20,255 nt of DNA from NCBI GenBank assembly GCA_035712345.1, contig DASTAY010000027.1, forward strand, positions 1 to 20,255, written 5' to 3'. Position 1 is the first letter of the stretch; every line of letters starts with the position of its first letter. The notes under the pieces are model-generated. The model was not told the DNA's origin and ran no database searches. It saw only the letters and a list, made by a program, of their open reading frames with translations. Below are positions 1-7,213 of the stretch, one piece after another. Position numbers and translations under genes: made by a program. The DNA is from VRUE01 sp035712345. Lineage in GTDB: Bacteria; Actinomycetota; Thermoleophilia; Solirubrobacterales; 70-9.

Positions 1-731
1 AGGAGTTGGAGAAGCACGGCGAGGCCGCGACGGGGGTCGACGTCACCGCCGAACATCGGCTGCCCGACCTCTGCCTCGTCCTCGGCGGCGACGGCTCGAT
101 CCTGCACGCCCTGCGCCGCTACGCGGGGACCGAGGTTCCCGTCTTCGGCGTCAATTTCGGCACCGTCGGGTTCCTCGCGGCGGTCGAGCGCGAGCAGGCC
201 GAGGCCGGGATCCGGCGCGCCCTGGCGGGCGAGTACGAGACCGTGCTCCTGCCGGGCCTCGAGGTCGGGATCGACGGCGGCAGCCGGGTCGGCCTCAACG
301 ACGTCACCCTGGCTCGCCGTCCCCACGACCGCGTCGCCGAGCTGAGCTACAGGATCGCGGGCGAGGAGGTCGGCCACGTGCGCTGCGACGGCCTCGTCGC
401 CGCCACCCCGGCGGGCTCGACGGGCTACAACCTGGCCAACCAGGGCCCGATCCTCGCCTGGGGAGTGAAGGGCTACGTCGTCAGCTACATATCGCCGCAC
501 TCGCTGACCGCGCGGGCGCTGGTGGTCGCGCCCGGCGACATCCTCCACGTCTGCAACGCCGCCGGCCGGGAGCCGGTGGACGTCGCGGTGGACGGAGAGC
601 ACGTCGGCGACCTCGAGGCCGGCGGCGAGCTGGAGGTCCGCTTCTTGGAGTCGGTGGGCAGGCTGGCGCAGCTGCCGGGCACGAGCTTCTACCAGCGGAT
701 ACGCGAGAAGTTCGGCCATCTCGCAGTCTGA
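1..731 (+). CDS. nadK: NAD kinase, 5' end cut off by the window edge
   Basis: NAD kinase phosphorylates NAD to NADP in the cytoplasm, using ATP or polyphosphate. The reading frame is open to the left edge. The visible part, counted from a TTG at position 6, is 241 residues; family members are usually about 280-300, so roughly 40 or more N-terminal residues lie outside. The catalytic GGDGS motif is at residues 27-31. It is followed by the conserved GVNFGTVGFL stretch, the NDV motif (NDVTLARR) and the NAD-binding block DGLVAATPAGSTGYN. The TTG at position 6 is probably not the real start. In actinobacteria nadK usually sits directly before recN; here an MFS gene lies between them. The stop at 729-731 is followed by a short spacer with a weak hairpin. 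Identity is very secure; only the N-terminus is unknown. Confidence 0.96.
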   Translation, partial: ELEKHGEAATGVDVTAEHRLPDLCLVLGGDGSILHALRRYAGTEVPVFGVNFGTVGFLAAVEREQAEAGIRRALAGEYETVLLPGLEVGIDGGSRVGLNDVTLARRPHDRVAELSYRIAGEEVGHVRCDGLVAATPAGSTGYNLANQGPILAWGVKGYVVSYISPHSLTARALVVAPGDILHVCNAAGREPVDVAVDGEHVGDLEAGGELEVRFLESVGRLAQLPGTSFYQRIREKFGHLAV

Positions 732-756
732 GGCCTGCTCGGTTGACGCGCCGCCT

Positions 757-775
757 CAGCCGGAGCGGCCGGTTG
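757..775 (+). terminator. Weak hairpin after nadK, possible terminator
   Basis: CAGCCGG (757-763) can pair with CCGGTTG (769-775), with one G-T wobble and a five-base loop. TTTAG follows. The stem is short and the T run is only three bases, so this may be a poor terminator or nothing. It lies in the 60-base gap between nadK and the MFS gene. Confidence 0.2.
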
Positions 776-791
776 TTTAGGGTTGCCGGCC

Positions 792-2315
792 ATGGCGCGG
801 AAATGGTGGACCCTCGTCCTGATCTCGATCGCCACGTTCATGCTGCTGATGGACGTGACGGTGGTCAACGTCGCCCTGCCGGACATCCAGCGCGACCTCG
901 GCGCCAGCCTCTCCAGCCTGCAGTGGGTGGTCGACGCCTATTCGCTGATGCTGGCGGCGCTGCTGCTGACGGCCGGGTCCCTCGGCGACCGCCTCGGCCG
1001 CCGGCGCGTCTTCAGCATCGGCCTCGGGGTCTTCACCGGCGCCTCGTTCCTCTGCGGCATCTCCGGCGAGCCGACCCTGCTCAACCTCGCCCGCGGCCTG
1101 CAGGGCTGCGGCGGCGCGGCGATGTTCGCCACCTCGCTCGCCCTGATCGGCCAGGAGTTCCACGGGCGCGACCGGGCGACCGCCTTCGGCATCTGGGGCG
1201 CGACCGTCGGCGGCGCCGTGGCGATCGGGCCGCTGGTGGGCGGCGTCATCACCGAGCACCTCGGCTGGGAATGGATCTTCTTCGTCAACATCCCGATCGG
1301 CGTCGCCGCCGTCGCCCTGACCGAGCTGCGGCTCGTCAACGTCGCCGCGCAGGACGCCCAGAGGATCGACCTGCCCGGCCTGGCGACGTTCTCCGGCGGC
1401 CTCTTCCTGCTGATCTTCGGCCTGATCCGCGGCAACCCCGAGGGTTGGGGCAGCGCGACGATCGTCGCCTCCCTGGCCGGCGCCGTCGCCCTGCTGCTCG
1501 CCTTCCTCGCTATCGAGGCGCGCAGCAGCCACCCGATGCTCGAACTCGCCCTCTTCCGCAAACCCGCCTTCAACGGCGTCTCCGCGGTCGCCTTCGGCCT
1601 CTCGGCGGGGATGTTCGCGATGTTCCTCTACCTGACGATCTACATGCAGGGGGTGCTTGACTTCTCGCCGCTGGAGACCGGGCTGCGCTTCCTGCCGCTG
1701 ACGGTGCTCTCGTTCATCGTCGCGCCGATCGCGGGCAGGCTCTCCCACCGGGTGCCGCTGCGGGTGCTGATGGGCATCGGCCTGGCTTTGGTCGGCGTCG
1801 GCCTGCTGCTGATGCATGGCCTCGCAGCCGACTCGGGCATCTCCGCGCTGCTGCCGGGCTTCCTCGTCGCCGGGGTCGGCATCGGCCTGACCAACCCCAG
1901 CATCGGCCAGGCCGCAATCGCCGTCGTTCCGCCCGCGAAGGCCGGGATGGGGTCGGGGATCAACACGACCTTCCGCCAGGTCGGCATCGCCACTGGCGTC
2001 GCCTCCCTCGGCGCGGTCTTCCAATCGCAGGTCGACTCGAAGCTGTCCAGCCTCGTGCCCGCGGCGCCTCCCGGCCTCGCCGAGGCGGTCTCCTCCGGGG
2101 GGTCGCGCGCCGCTGCGATCGCCGCGCCGCCCGCGCAGCGGCCCGAGATCGTGCACGCGGCCAAGGTCGCCTTCGTCAGCGGCTTCAACGAGATCCTCCT
2201 GATCGGCGCGATCCTCTCCTTCGCCGGCGCCGCCCTCGGCTTCGCTCTGGTCCGAGCAAGCGACTTCGTCCCAGCTCAAGGAGAGACGGAGCTGGCGGAA
2301 CCCGTCCCTGCGTAG
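792..2315 (+). CDS. DHA2-family (EmrB/QacA-type) MFS drug:H+ antiporter
   Basis: This is a 507-residue inner-membrane exporter of the major facilitator superfamily, 14-helix DHA2 branch, which expels drugs or other small amphipathic compounds using the proton gradient. It has the helix-1 signature MDVTVVNVALP (residues 20-30), the motif A loop GSLGDRLGRRRVF (from about residue 62) and a motif C-like GPLVGG in the fifth helix. Hydrophobic segments run to the C-terminus, and the length fits the 14-helix class. I chose ATG at 792. A TTG at 783 is in frame, and neither has a clear ribosome binding site. The substrate cannot be read from sequence. The gene interrupts the usual nadK-recN adjacency and is followed by a repeat-bearing spacer, so it may be a lineage-specific insertion, although its base composition looks like its neighbours. 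Confidence 0.9.
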   Translation: MARKWWTLVLISIATFMLLMDVTVVNVALPDIQRDLGASLSSLQWVVDAYSLMLAALLLTAGSLGDRLGRRRVFSIGLGVFTGASFLCGISGEPTLLNLARGLQGCGGAAMFATSLALIGQEFHGRDRATAFGIWGATVGGAVAIGPLVGGVITEHLGWEWIFFVNIPIGVAAVALTELRLVNVAAQDAQRIDLPGLATFSGGLFLLIFGLIRGNPEGWGSATIVASLAGAVALLLAFLAIEARSSHPMLELALFRKPAFNGVSAVAFGLSAGMFAMFLYLTIYMQGVLDFSPLETGLRFLPLTVLSFIVAPIAGRLSHRVPLRVLMGIGLALVGVGLLLMHGLAADSGISALLPGFLVAGVGIGLTNPSIGQAAIAVVPPAKAGMGSGINTTFRQVGIATGVASLGAVFQSQVDSKLSSLVPAAPPGLAEAVSSGGSRAAAIAAPPAQRPEIVHAAKVAFVSGFNEILLIGAILSFAGAALGFALVRASDFVPAQGETELAEPVPA

Positions 2316-2370
2316 CACTGTCCCTTGCGGTGGCCTCTCCCGCGGGTGGCGTGGCGGCGGGGGTCCCCCA

Positions 2371-2466
2371 TAGCGGAGGGCGCGCGGAGCGCGTCCGAGC
2401 ACATGGGGGAGGCCGCCGTAGCGGAGGGCGCGCGGAGCGCGTCCGAGCACATGGGGGAGGCCGCCG
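2371..2466. repeat. Perfect 48-bp tandem duplication with internal hairpins
   Basis: Two identical 48-bp units lie head to tail at 2371-2418 and 2419-2466, in the 203-base gap between the MFS gene and recN. Each unit contains GGGCGCGC-GGA-GCGCGTCC, which folds as an 8-bp stem (one G-T wobble) with a 3-base loop; in unit 1 this is 2378-2396. CCCCCAT (2365-2371) can pair with ATGGGGG in either unit (2403-2409 or 2451-2457). Just upstream, GGGGGTCCCCC (2359-2369) is itself palindromic. The element resembles a structured intergenic repeat (REP/BIME-like). There is no T run, so a normal intrinsic terminator is unlikely. Short reading frames across it look like chance products of the repeat. Confidence 0.85.
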
Positions 2467-2508
2467 CGACAGGACCCGCGGGCCAGGACCCGCCGCGCCA
2501 GGTGCTAG

Positions 2509-2514
2509 AAGGAA
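2509..2514 (+). promoter_or_regulatory. Ribosome binding site of recN
   Basis: AAGGAA lies four bases before the ATG at 2519 and decides the recN start, since the open frame continues upstream through the repeat region without another plausible start. Confidence 0.6.
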
Positions 2515-2518
2515 CCCG

Positions 2519-4201
2519 ATGCTCCGCGAGCTCCGGATCGAGAACCTGCTGCTGATCGAGCGGGCCGAATTGCGGTTGGGGGAGGGGCTGAACGCGATCA
2601 CCGGCGAGACCGGCGCGGGCAAGACCGTCCTGACCCACTCGCTCGACCTGCTCATGGGCGGCAAGGCGCGGGCGCAGATCGTCCGCCCCGGGGCCGAGGA
2701 GGCTTGGGTCGAGGGGGTGTTCGACCTGCCGCGGGGCCTCCTGGAGGAGCCGGAGATGGCGGAGATCGGCGCGCGCCTACCGGAGGGGGCGGAGGAGATC
2801 GTCCTGGGGCGTCGCGTATCGGCCTCCGGCCGGACCGCCGCGTTCCTCGCCGGCCGCGCCGCTTCGGCGGCCGACCTGAAGCTGCTCGGCAGCCGTCTGG
2901 TCGCCTTCTACGGCCAGCACGAGCACCGCCGGCTGACGATCGCATCTGCCCAGTTGGAGGTGCTCGACGGTTTCGCCGGCGCCGATCACCTCGCCCTGCG
3001 CGAGCGCTACCGCGAGGCGCACCGGCAGTGCGTGCGGCTGGCGGCCGAGCTGGCGGAGCTGCGCGAGCGCGAAGGCTCGCGCGAGCGCGATCTCGACCTC
3101 TGCCGCTACGAGCTCTCCGAGATCGAGGAGGTCGCGCCGGACCCCGCGGAGGAGGCGGAGCTGGCGGCCGAGCGCGAGCGCCTGCGCCACGCAGAGGGGC
3201 TGCGCGAGGCGGCCTTCGGCGCGCTGGCGGGCACCGCCGGGGCGGAGGAGGACGGCGGTGGGGCCTCCGGCGCCCTGGCCGCCGCCGAGGCGTCGTTGCA
3301 CGCTGTCGGAGGTGTCGACGCCGAGCTCGACGCTCTGGCCGAGCGCCTCGCTTCGCTTGCCGTTGACCTGGGCGAGGTGGCGGGAGATCTGCGCGCCTAT
3401 GCCGAGCGGATCGAGGGCGACCCGGGACGTCTGGCCGCGGTCGAGGAACGGCTCGAAGCGGTCGATCGCCTGCAGCGCAAGCACGGCGGCAGCGTCGAGG
3501 CGGTGCTTGCCCACGCCGAGCGCTGCCGGGGGGAGATCGAGCGCCTCGAGGGCGCCGAGACGCGCAGCGCCGAGGCCGAGGCGGCGCTGGCCGAGGCCGA
3601 GGCGCGGCGCGAGGAGCTGGGCGGGGAGCTGAGCAAGGGGCGGGCCGCCGCCGCCGGGCCGCTGCGGGAGCGCGTCGCCGCCGAGCTGGACGGCCTGGCG
3701 ATGCCCGGCGCCAGCCTCGAGGTCGCGCTCGAACCGCACCCGGATGGCTTCGGGCCAAACGGGCGGGAGTCGGTCGAGCTGCGGATCGCGCCCAATCCCG
3801 GCATCGCGCCGGCGCCCTTGCGCGACGCCGCCTCGGGCGGCGAGCTCTCGAGGGTGATGCTGGCGCTCAGCGGGCTCGGCCAGGGCGCCGGGGCGGGAAC
3901 GCTGGTCTTCGACGAGATCGACGCGGGGGTCGGCGGCAAGACCGCCGGGGTCGTCGGCGAGCGGCTGCGCGCCCTCGGCGAGGGCCGTCAGGTCATCTGC
4001 ATCACCCATCTCGCTCAGGTCGCGGCGCTCGCCGCGACTCACTTCCGGTTGCGGAAGGACGTCAGCGGCGAGCGCGCCGCCGCCACGGTCGAGCGCCTCG
4101 ACGGGGAGGCCGTCGTCGGGGAGATCCGCCGCATGCTCGGCGGCGAGAGCGCCGAGGGCGCCGCCGACCGCCACGCCCGCGAGCTGCTCGCCGCCGCCTG
4201 A
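2519..4201 (+). CDS. recN: DNA repair protein RecN
   Basis: RecN is a cytoplasmic SMC-like ATPase that acts early in double-strand-break repair by recombination. The protein is 560 residues, normal for the family. The N-terminal LRIENLLLIERAEL block and Walker A GETGAGKT (29-36) begin the ATPase head. The middle is rich in Glu, Arg, Ala and Leu, as expected for the coiled-coil arms. The C-terminal half has the ABC signature ASGGELSRVMLAL (from residue 438), Walker B FDEIDAGVGG (catalytic D465-E466) and a CITHLAQVAA segment matching the conserved VTHxPQVAA of the family. ATG 2519 is preceded by AAGGAA. No LexA-type operator was recognised upstream, so SOS control is not evident. steA follows after 21 bases. 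A nadK-recN-steA order is typical of actinobacteria. Confidence 0.96.
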   Translation: MLRELRIENLLLIERAELRLGEGLNAITGETGAGKTVLTHSLDLLMGGKARAQIVRPGAEEAWVEGVFDLPRGLLEEPEMAEIGARLPEGAEEIVLGRRVSASGRTAAFLAGRAASAADLKLLGSRLVAFYGQHEHRRLTIASAQLEVLDGFAGADHLALRERYREAHRQCVRLAAELAELREREGSRERDLDLCRYELSEIEEVAPDPAEEAELAAERERLRHAEGLREAAFGALAGTAGAEEDGGGASGALAAAEASLHAVGGVDAELDALAERLASLAVDLGEVAGDLRAYAERIEGDPGRLAAVEERLEAVDRLQRKHGGSVEAVLAHAERCRGEIERLEGAETRSAEAEAALAEAEARREELGGELSKGRAAAAGPLRERVAAELDGLAMPGASLEVALEPHPDGFGPNGRESVELRIAPNPGIAPAPLRDAASGGELSRVMLALSGLGQGAGAGTLVFDEIDAGVGGKTAGVVGERLRALGEGRQVICITHLAQVAALAATHFRLRKDVSGERAAATVERLDGEAVVGEIRRMLGGESAEGAADRHARELLAAA

Positions 4202-4222
4202 CATAGCGGTTAACCTCATTCG

Positions 4223-5410
4223 GTGGCCACCGCCAGTCGCCGTCGCTTCCCTGCGCTGCTGTCGCGCCGCAACGGGGCGGGCGCGGAGGAGGCGATCGTC
4301 GGCAGCGTCAAGCTCGGCCGCCGCACCAAGGACCTGGTCAAGCGCTTGCGGCCCGGCGACGTCGCGGTCATCGACCACGTCAACATCGACCGCATCGCCG
4401 CCGAGGAGCTGATCGCCACCGGCATCAGCGCCGTGATCAACGCCTCGGCCTCCAGCGACGGGCGCTATCCCAACGCGGGGCCGCTGCTGCTCGTCCACTC
4501 CGGGGTCACGCTGATCGACGTCGAGGACGCCGATCCGTTCGAGCTGCTCCCGGAGGGCGCTCTGGTGACGGTCTCCGCCGGCGCGGTCGCGACGCGCGGC
4601 GGAGAGGTGCTGCGCGGTCGCGTGCTCGACGCCGAGGAGCTCGAGGAGCGATTCGCCGAGCAGCGCGCCAGGGTCGACCGGGCGCTCGCGGACTTCGCCG
4701 AGAACACCGTCGCCCACGTCCGCCAGGAGACCGACCTGCTGACCGGGGCGATCGAGTTTCCCTCGACGCTCACGTCCTTCCGCGACCGCCAGGTCCTGAT
4801 CGTCGTCCGCGGCGATCGCCACCGCCGCGACCTGAAGGCGTTGAACGCCTACATACGCGACGTGCGCCCGCTCGTGGTCGCTGTCGACGGCGGCGCGGAC
4901 GGTTGCCTCGAAGCGGGGTTGAAGCCCGACGTGATCCTCGGCGACATGGACTCGGCGAGCGACGAGTCGCTGCGCTGCGGCGCCGAGCTGATCGTCCACG
5001 CCTACCCCGACGGTCGCGCGCCGGGTCGCGAGCGTCTGCTGGGGATGGGGCTGACACACACCCTCGTCCCCGCTGCGGGAACCAGCGAGGACGTGGCGAT
5101 GCTGATGGCCTACGAGAAGGGGGCCGACCTGATCGTCAGCGTCGGCGCCCACTTCAACCTGATCGAGTTCCTCGACCGCAAGCGGGGCGGGATGTCCTCG
5201 ACCTTCCTCACGCGGCTGCGGATCGGCGAGAAGCTGGTCGACGCAAAGGGGGTGAGCCGCCTCTACAACCCGCCCTCGACCGTCGCCCCCGCGGCGCTCT
5301 TCCTCGTCGCCTTCGCGGTCCTGCTGACGATCGTCGTGGTCACCTCGCCGGCGCTCAGCGACCTCTTCGAACTGCTCTGGCTGAAGGTGAAGATCTGGCT
5401 CGGGCTTTAG
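4223..5410 (+). CDS. steA: SteA-like membrane-anchored cytokinetic protein
   Basis: This 395-residue protein matches the family of Corynebacterium SteA and mycobacterial Rv1697, which with SteB helps control cell-wall hydrolases during daughter-cell separation. The N-terminal half starts near VGSVKLGRRTKDLVKRL and contains DHVNIDRIAAEEL. The second half resembles a thiamin-pyrophosphokinase fold: VAVDGGADG (D222) and ILGDMDSASDES (D241, D243) correspond to its metal and nucleotide sites. One hydrophobic helix (about 355-375) precedes a short tail, so the protein is probably tail-anchored. The start is GTG 4223, only 21 bases after recN. No Shine-Dalgarno is visible, but TAACCT at 4211-4216 could be a -10 for a leaderless message. 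Whether the TPK-like domain is catalytic is unknown. The assignment rests on domain layout plus gene order. Confidence 0.88.
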   Translation: MATASRRRFPALLSRRNGAGAEEAIVGSVKLGRRTKDLVKRLRPGDVAVIDHVNIDRIAAEELIATGISAVINASASSDGRYPNAGPLLLVHSGVTLIDVEDADPFELLPEGALVTVSAGAVATRGGEVLRGRVLDAEELEERFAEQRARVDRALADFAENTVAHVRQETDLLTGAIEFPSTLTSFRDRQVLIVVRGDRHRRDLKALNAYIRDVRPLVVAVDGGADGCLEAGLKPDVILGDMDSASDESLRCGAELIVHAYPDGRAPGRERLLGMGLTHTLVPAAGTSEDVAMLMAYEKGADLIVSVGAHFNLIEFLDRKRGGMSSTFLTRLRIGEKLVDAKGVSRLYNPPSTVAPAALFLVAFAVLLTIVVVTSPALSDLFELLWLKVKIWLGL

Positions 5411-5445
5411 CCGCCGGCGGGGCGACCGTCTAGCCTTCCCGGGCC

Positions 5446-5514
5446 ATGAGCGCGGAACGAGCAAGCAAGCATCTCTGGCTCTATGCGCCGCGAGTGGAGC
5501 GCGAAAATTTGTAA
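5446..5514 (+). CDS. Possible 22-residue peptide coupled to steB
   Basis: A 22-codon ATG-started ORF begins MSAERASKHLWLY and ends with TAA at 5512-5514. Its last A is the first base of the steB ATG (TAATG). The steB start has no recognisable ribosome binding site (the sequence before it is AT-rich), so steB could be translated by re-initiation after this ORF. TAGCCT at 5431-5436, nine bases before the ATG, could be a -10 element. I do not recognise the peptide; it has no signal peptide or run of regulatory codons. It could equally be a chance ORF, and only conservation would decide. Confidence 0.35.
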   Translation: MSAERASKHLWLYAPRVERENL

Positions 5515-6380
5515 TGGGTTATAGCGCCCGCTACCACGCCATGTCGCTGATCGCGGTCTTCCTCGCCCTCGCGATCGGCATCCTGATCGGCGCCGAGTTC
5601 GGCGGCGACACGCTGACCAACACCCGCAGGGACCTCGAGCACAGCCTCACCGGCAACCTCCAGGACGCGCGCGAACGAGCCGACGAACTGAGCGGCGAAC
5701 TGGGGCGCGCCAACGAGTTCTCGAGCCGGGTCTACCCGGTGCTGGTGCGCGACCGCCTGCGCGGCCGCCGCATCGGCCTCCTCGCCTTCGGCGACCTGCC
5801 CAGCGACGTCGACGGCGCGATCGAGAACGCCCTGGCGCCGGCCGGCGGCCACCTGGTCGGCGTGGGCGTCGTGCGCGAGCCGATCGATACCCACGGCCTC
5901 GCCTCGGACCTCTCCAAGACGCGCTTCGCCAGGGTCGCCCGCGAACCGGATGCCCAGACCGCACTCGGCGTCGGCCTGGGGCGGCAGATCGTGCGCGGCG
6001 GGACGCTGCTCGACCCCGTGCGCAGCCACCTCTTCTCGCGCGCCAGCGGCAACTTCGGCGCGCTCGACGCGGTGATCGTCGTCCGCGACCAGCCACAGGA
6101 CATGGGCCCCGTCCAGCGCTCGGTCGCCGGACGACTCGAATCGGGGCTGTTGCAGGGCATCACCGCCACCCACACCCCGGCGGTCGGGGTCGAGAGCAGC
6201 CAGGCCGAACCCTCCTCGGTCTCCTTCTTCACCGCCAACGACCTCGCCAGCGTCGACGACGTCGATCTCGTCGCCGGTCGCCTGGCGACCGTCTTCGCCC
6301 TGCTCGGCGCCGAGGGCAGCTTCGGCGTCAAGGGCAGCGCCGACCGCCTGCTGCCCGACCTGCTCGAACCGAACGAATGA
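5514..6380 (+). CDS. steB: SteB/MctB-family membrane-anchored envelope protein
   Basis: This 288-residue protein belongs to the family containing Corynebacterium SteB and mycobacterial MctB (Rv1698), first described as a copper transport protein and later as the SteA partner in cell separation. The N-terminus has the family pattern SARYHAMSLIAVFLALAIGILIG: a short cytoplasmic lead followed by one transmembrane helix (about residues 10-28). A polar, probably coiled-coil stretch (about 33-67) is followed by an extracytoplasmic alpha/beta domain with LRGRRIGLLAFGDL and a repeated VVREP/VVRDQP pattern. The start is ATG 5514. The TGA stop overlaps the next gene as ATGA, so translation is probably coupled. 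No copper-binding cysteines or methionine clusters are apparent, which favours the cell-separation role. The choice between the two published roles is inference. Confidence 0.85.
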   Translation: MGYSARYHAMSLIAVFLALAIGILIGAEFGGDTLTNTRRDLEHSLTGNLQDARERADELSGELGRANEFSSRVYPVLVRDRLRGRRIGLLAFGDLPSDVDGAIENALAPAGGHLVGVGVVREPIDTHGLASDLSKTRFARVAREPDAQTALGVGLGRQIVRGGTLLDPVRSHLFSRASGNFGALDAVIVVRDQPQDMGPVQRSVAGRLESGLLQGITATHTPAVGVESSQAEPSSVSFFTANDLASVDDVDLVAGRLATVFALLGAEGSFGVKGSADRLLPDLLEPNE

Positions 6381-7213
6381 CCTGGGTCAGCTTCCCGATC
6401 GGGATCGCGGTGGCTCTGCTGGTCGTCCCGGCCGGGGTGCGCGGCCTGCTCGACGCCGGCCTCGTGCGCGAGAACTTCCGTGGCGCGCGGCTCGCCTTCC
6501 CGCTCGGCGCGGTGCTGGCGACCGCGGCGCTGGTCGCGCTGGCGCCGCTCGCCTTCCTCGACGACCGCGGCAGCCTCGAACTGCTCGACCCGGAACTGCG
6601 CCGCTGGCTGCCCTACGTGATCGGCGTCGCCTTCCTCGGCTTCCTCGACGACTCGCTGGGGCAGGGGGAGGCCGCCGACACGCCGCGCGGCTGGCGTGGG
6701 CACGCAAGGGCGTTGCGCGAGGGGAAGCTCTCGACCGGGGCGATCAAGGCGATCGGCGCGCTGGCCCTCGCCGCCTACGTCGTCTCCGGCCGCGGCCTGG
6801 AATCGTGGCGCTACCTGGCCGACGTGGCGCTGCTGATCCTCGCCACCAACGCCTTCAACCTGCTCGACCTGCGACCGGGACGGGCGGAGAAGGGGCTGGC
6901 GCTGCTCGGCGCCGCGCTCTGCCTCGGCGCCTGGACGCTCGCCCCGCTCGACCTGCTCGGCATCTTCGCCGGGGCGGTGGCGGTCGGCGCCGCCTTCACC
7001 CTGGGCGAGCGGGCGATGCTGGGCGACACCGGCTCCAACCTCGTCGGCGCGATCGGCGGGGTCTGGCTGCTGACGACGCTGGGCGGGACGGGGCGCCTGA
7101 TCGCCCTGGCCGGGGTCGCCGCGCTCACCGTTTTCGGCGAGTTGCGATCTATTTCGCAGACGATCGACGCGGTTCCGCCCTTGCGCTGGCTAGACTCGCT
7201 CGGCAGAGGATGA
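6377..7213 (+). CDS. MraY/WecA-like (GT4) polyprenyl-phosphate phosphoglycosyltransferase
   Basis: This 278-residue polytopic membrane protein carries the sequence marks of the MraY/WecA/TagO group, which moves a sugar-1-phosphate from a UDP-sugar to a polyprenyl phosphate. The aspartate pair is in GFLDDSLG (about residues 91-98). The second motif is TNAFNLLDLRPGRAEKG, and MLGDTGSNLVG corresponds to the conserved GDxGS loop. Several hydrophobic helices fill the spaces. It is shorter than MraY (about 320-360 residues). The second motif lacks the usual NxxDGxDG form and has DLRPGRAEKG instead. A divergent subgroup with this form exists to my knowledge, but its substrate is not obvious. It overlaps steB by ATGA and pyrG by ATGA, so it is locked between a cell-separation protein and CTP synthase. 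It is unlikely to be the main MraY. Confidence 0.8.
   Translation: MTWVSFPIGIAVALLVVPAGVRGLLDAGLVRENFRGARLAFPLGAVLATAALVALAPLAFLDDRGSLELLDPELRRWLPYVIGVAFLGFLDDSLGQGEAADTPRGWRGHARALREGKLSTGAIKAIGALALAAYVVSGRGLESWRYLADVALLILATNAFNLLDLRPGRAEKGLALLGAALCLGAWTLAPLDLLGIFAGAVAVGAAFTLGERAMLGDTGSNLVGAIGGVWLLTTLGGTGRLIALAGVAALTVFGELRSISQTIDAVPPLRWLDSLGRG

Noticed and set aside
743..781. TTGACG (743-748) as the -35 of a promoter for the MFS gene
   Set aside because: No -10-like hexamer occurs 16-19 bases downstream; the nearest AT-rich stretch is about 25 bases away.
777..2450. Long minus-strand open frames opposite the MFS, recN, pyrG and other genes
   Set aside because: These are expected in high-GC coding DNA. 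Their compositions are low-complexity (Arg/Pro/Ala/Glu), and the plus-strand genes have clear family motifs.
2371..2466. CRISPR array
   Set aside because: Two units directly abut with no spacer, and no cas gene is nearby.
2505..2525. LexA/SOS operator before recN
   Set aside because: Only a partial GAAC half-site is present; the partner half does not match GTTC at the required spacing.
2325..2555. Short coding frames across the 48-bp repeat
   Set aside because: They only repeat the translation of the duplicated unit, have no ribosome binding site and resemble no protein.
6805..7209. N-terminal extension of pyrG
   Set aside because: The frame is open upstream, but the translation is Arg/Ala/Gly-rich and unlike CTP synthase; the family N-terminus starts at 7210.
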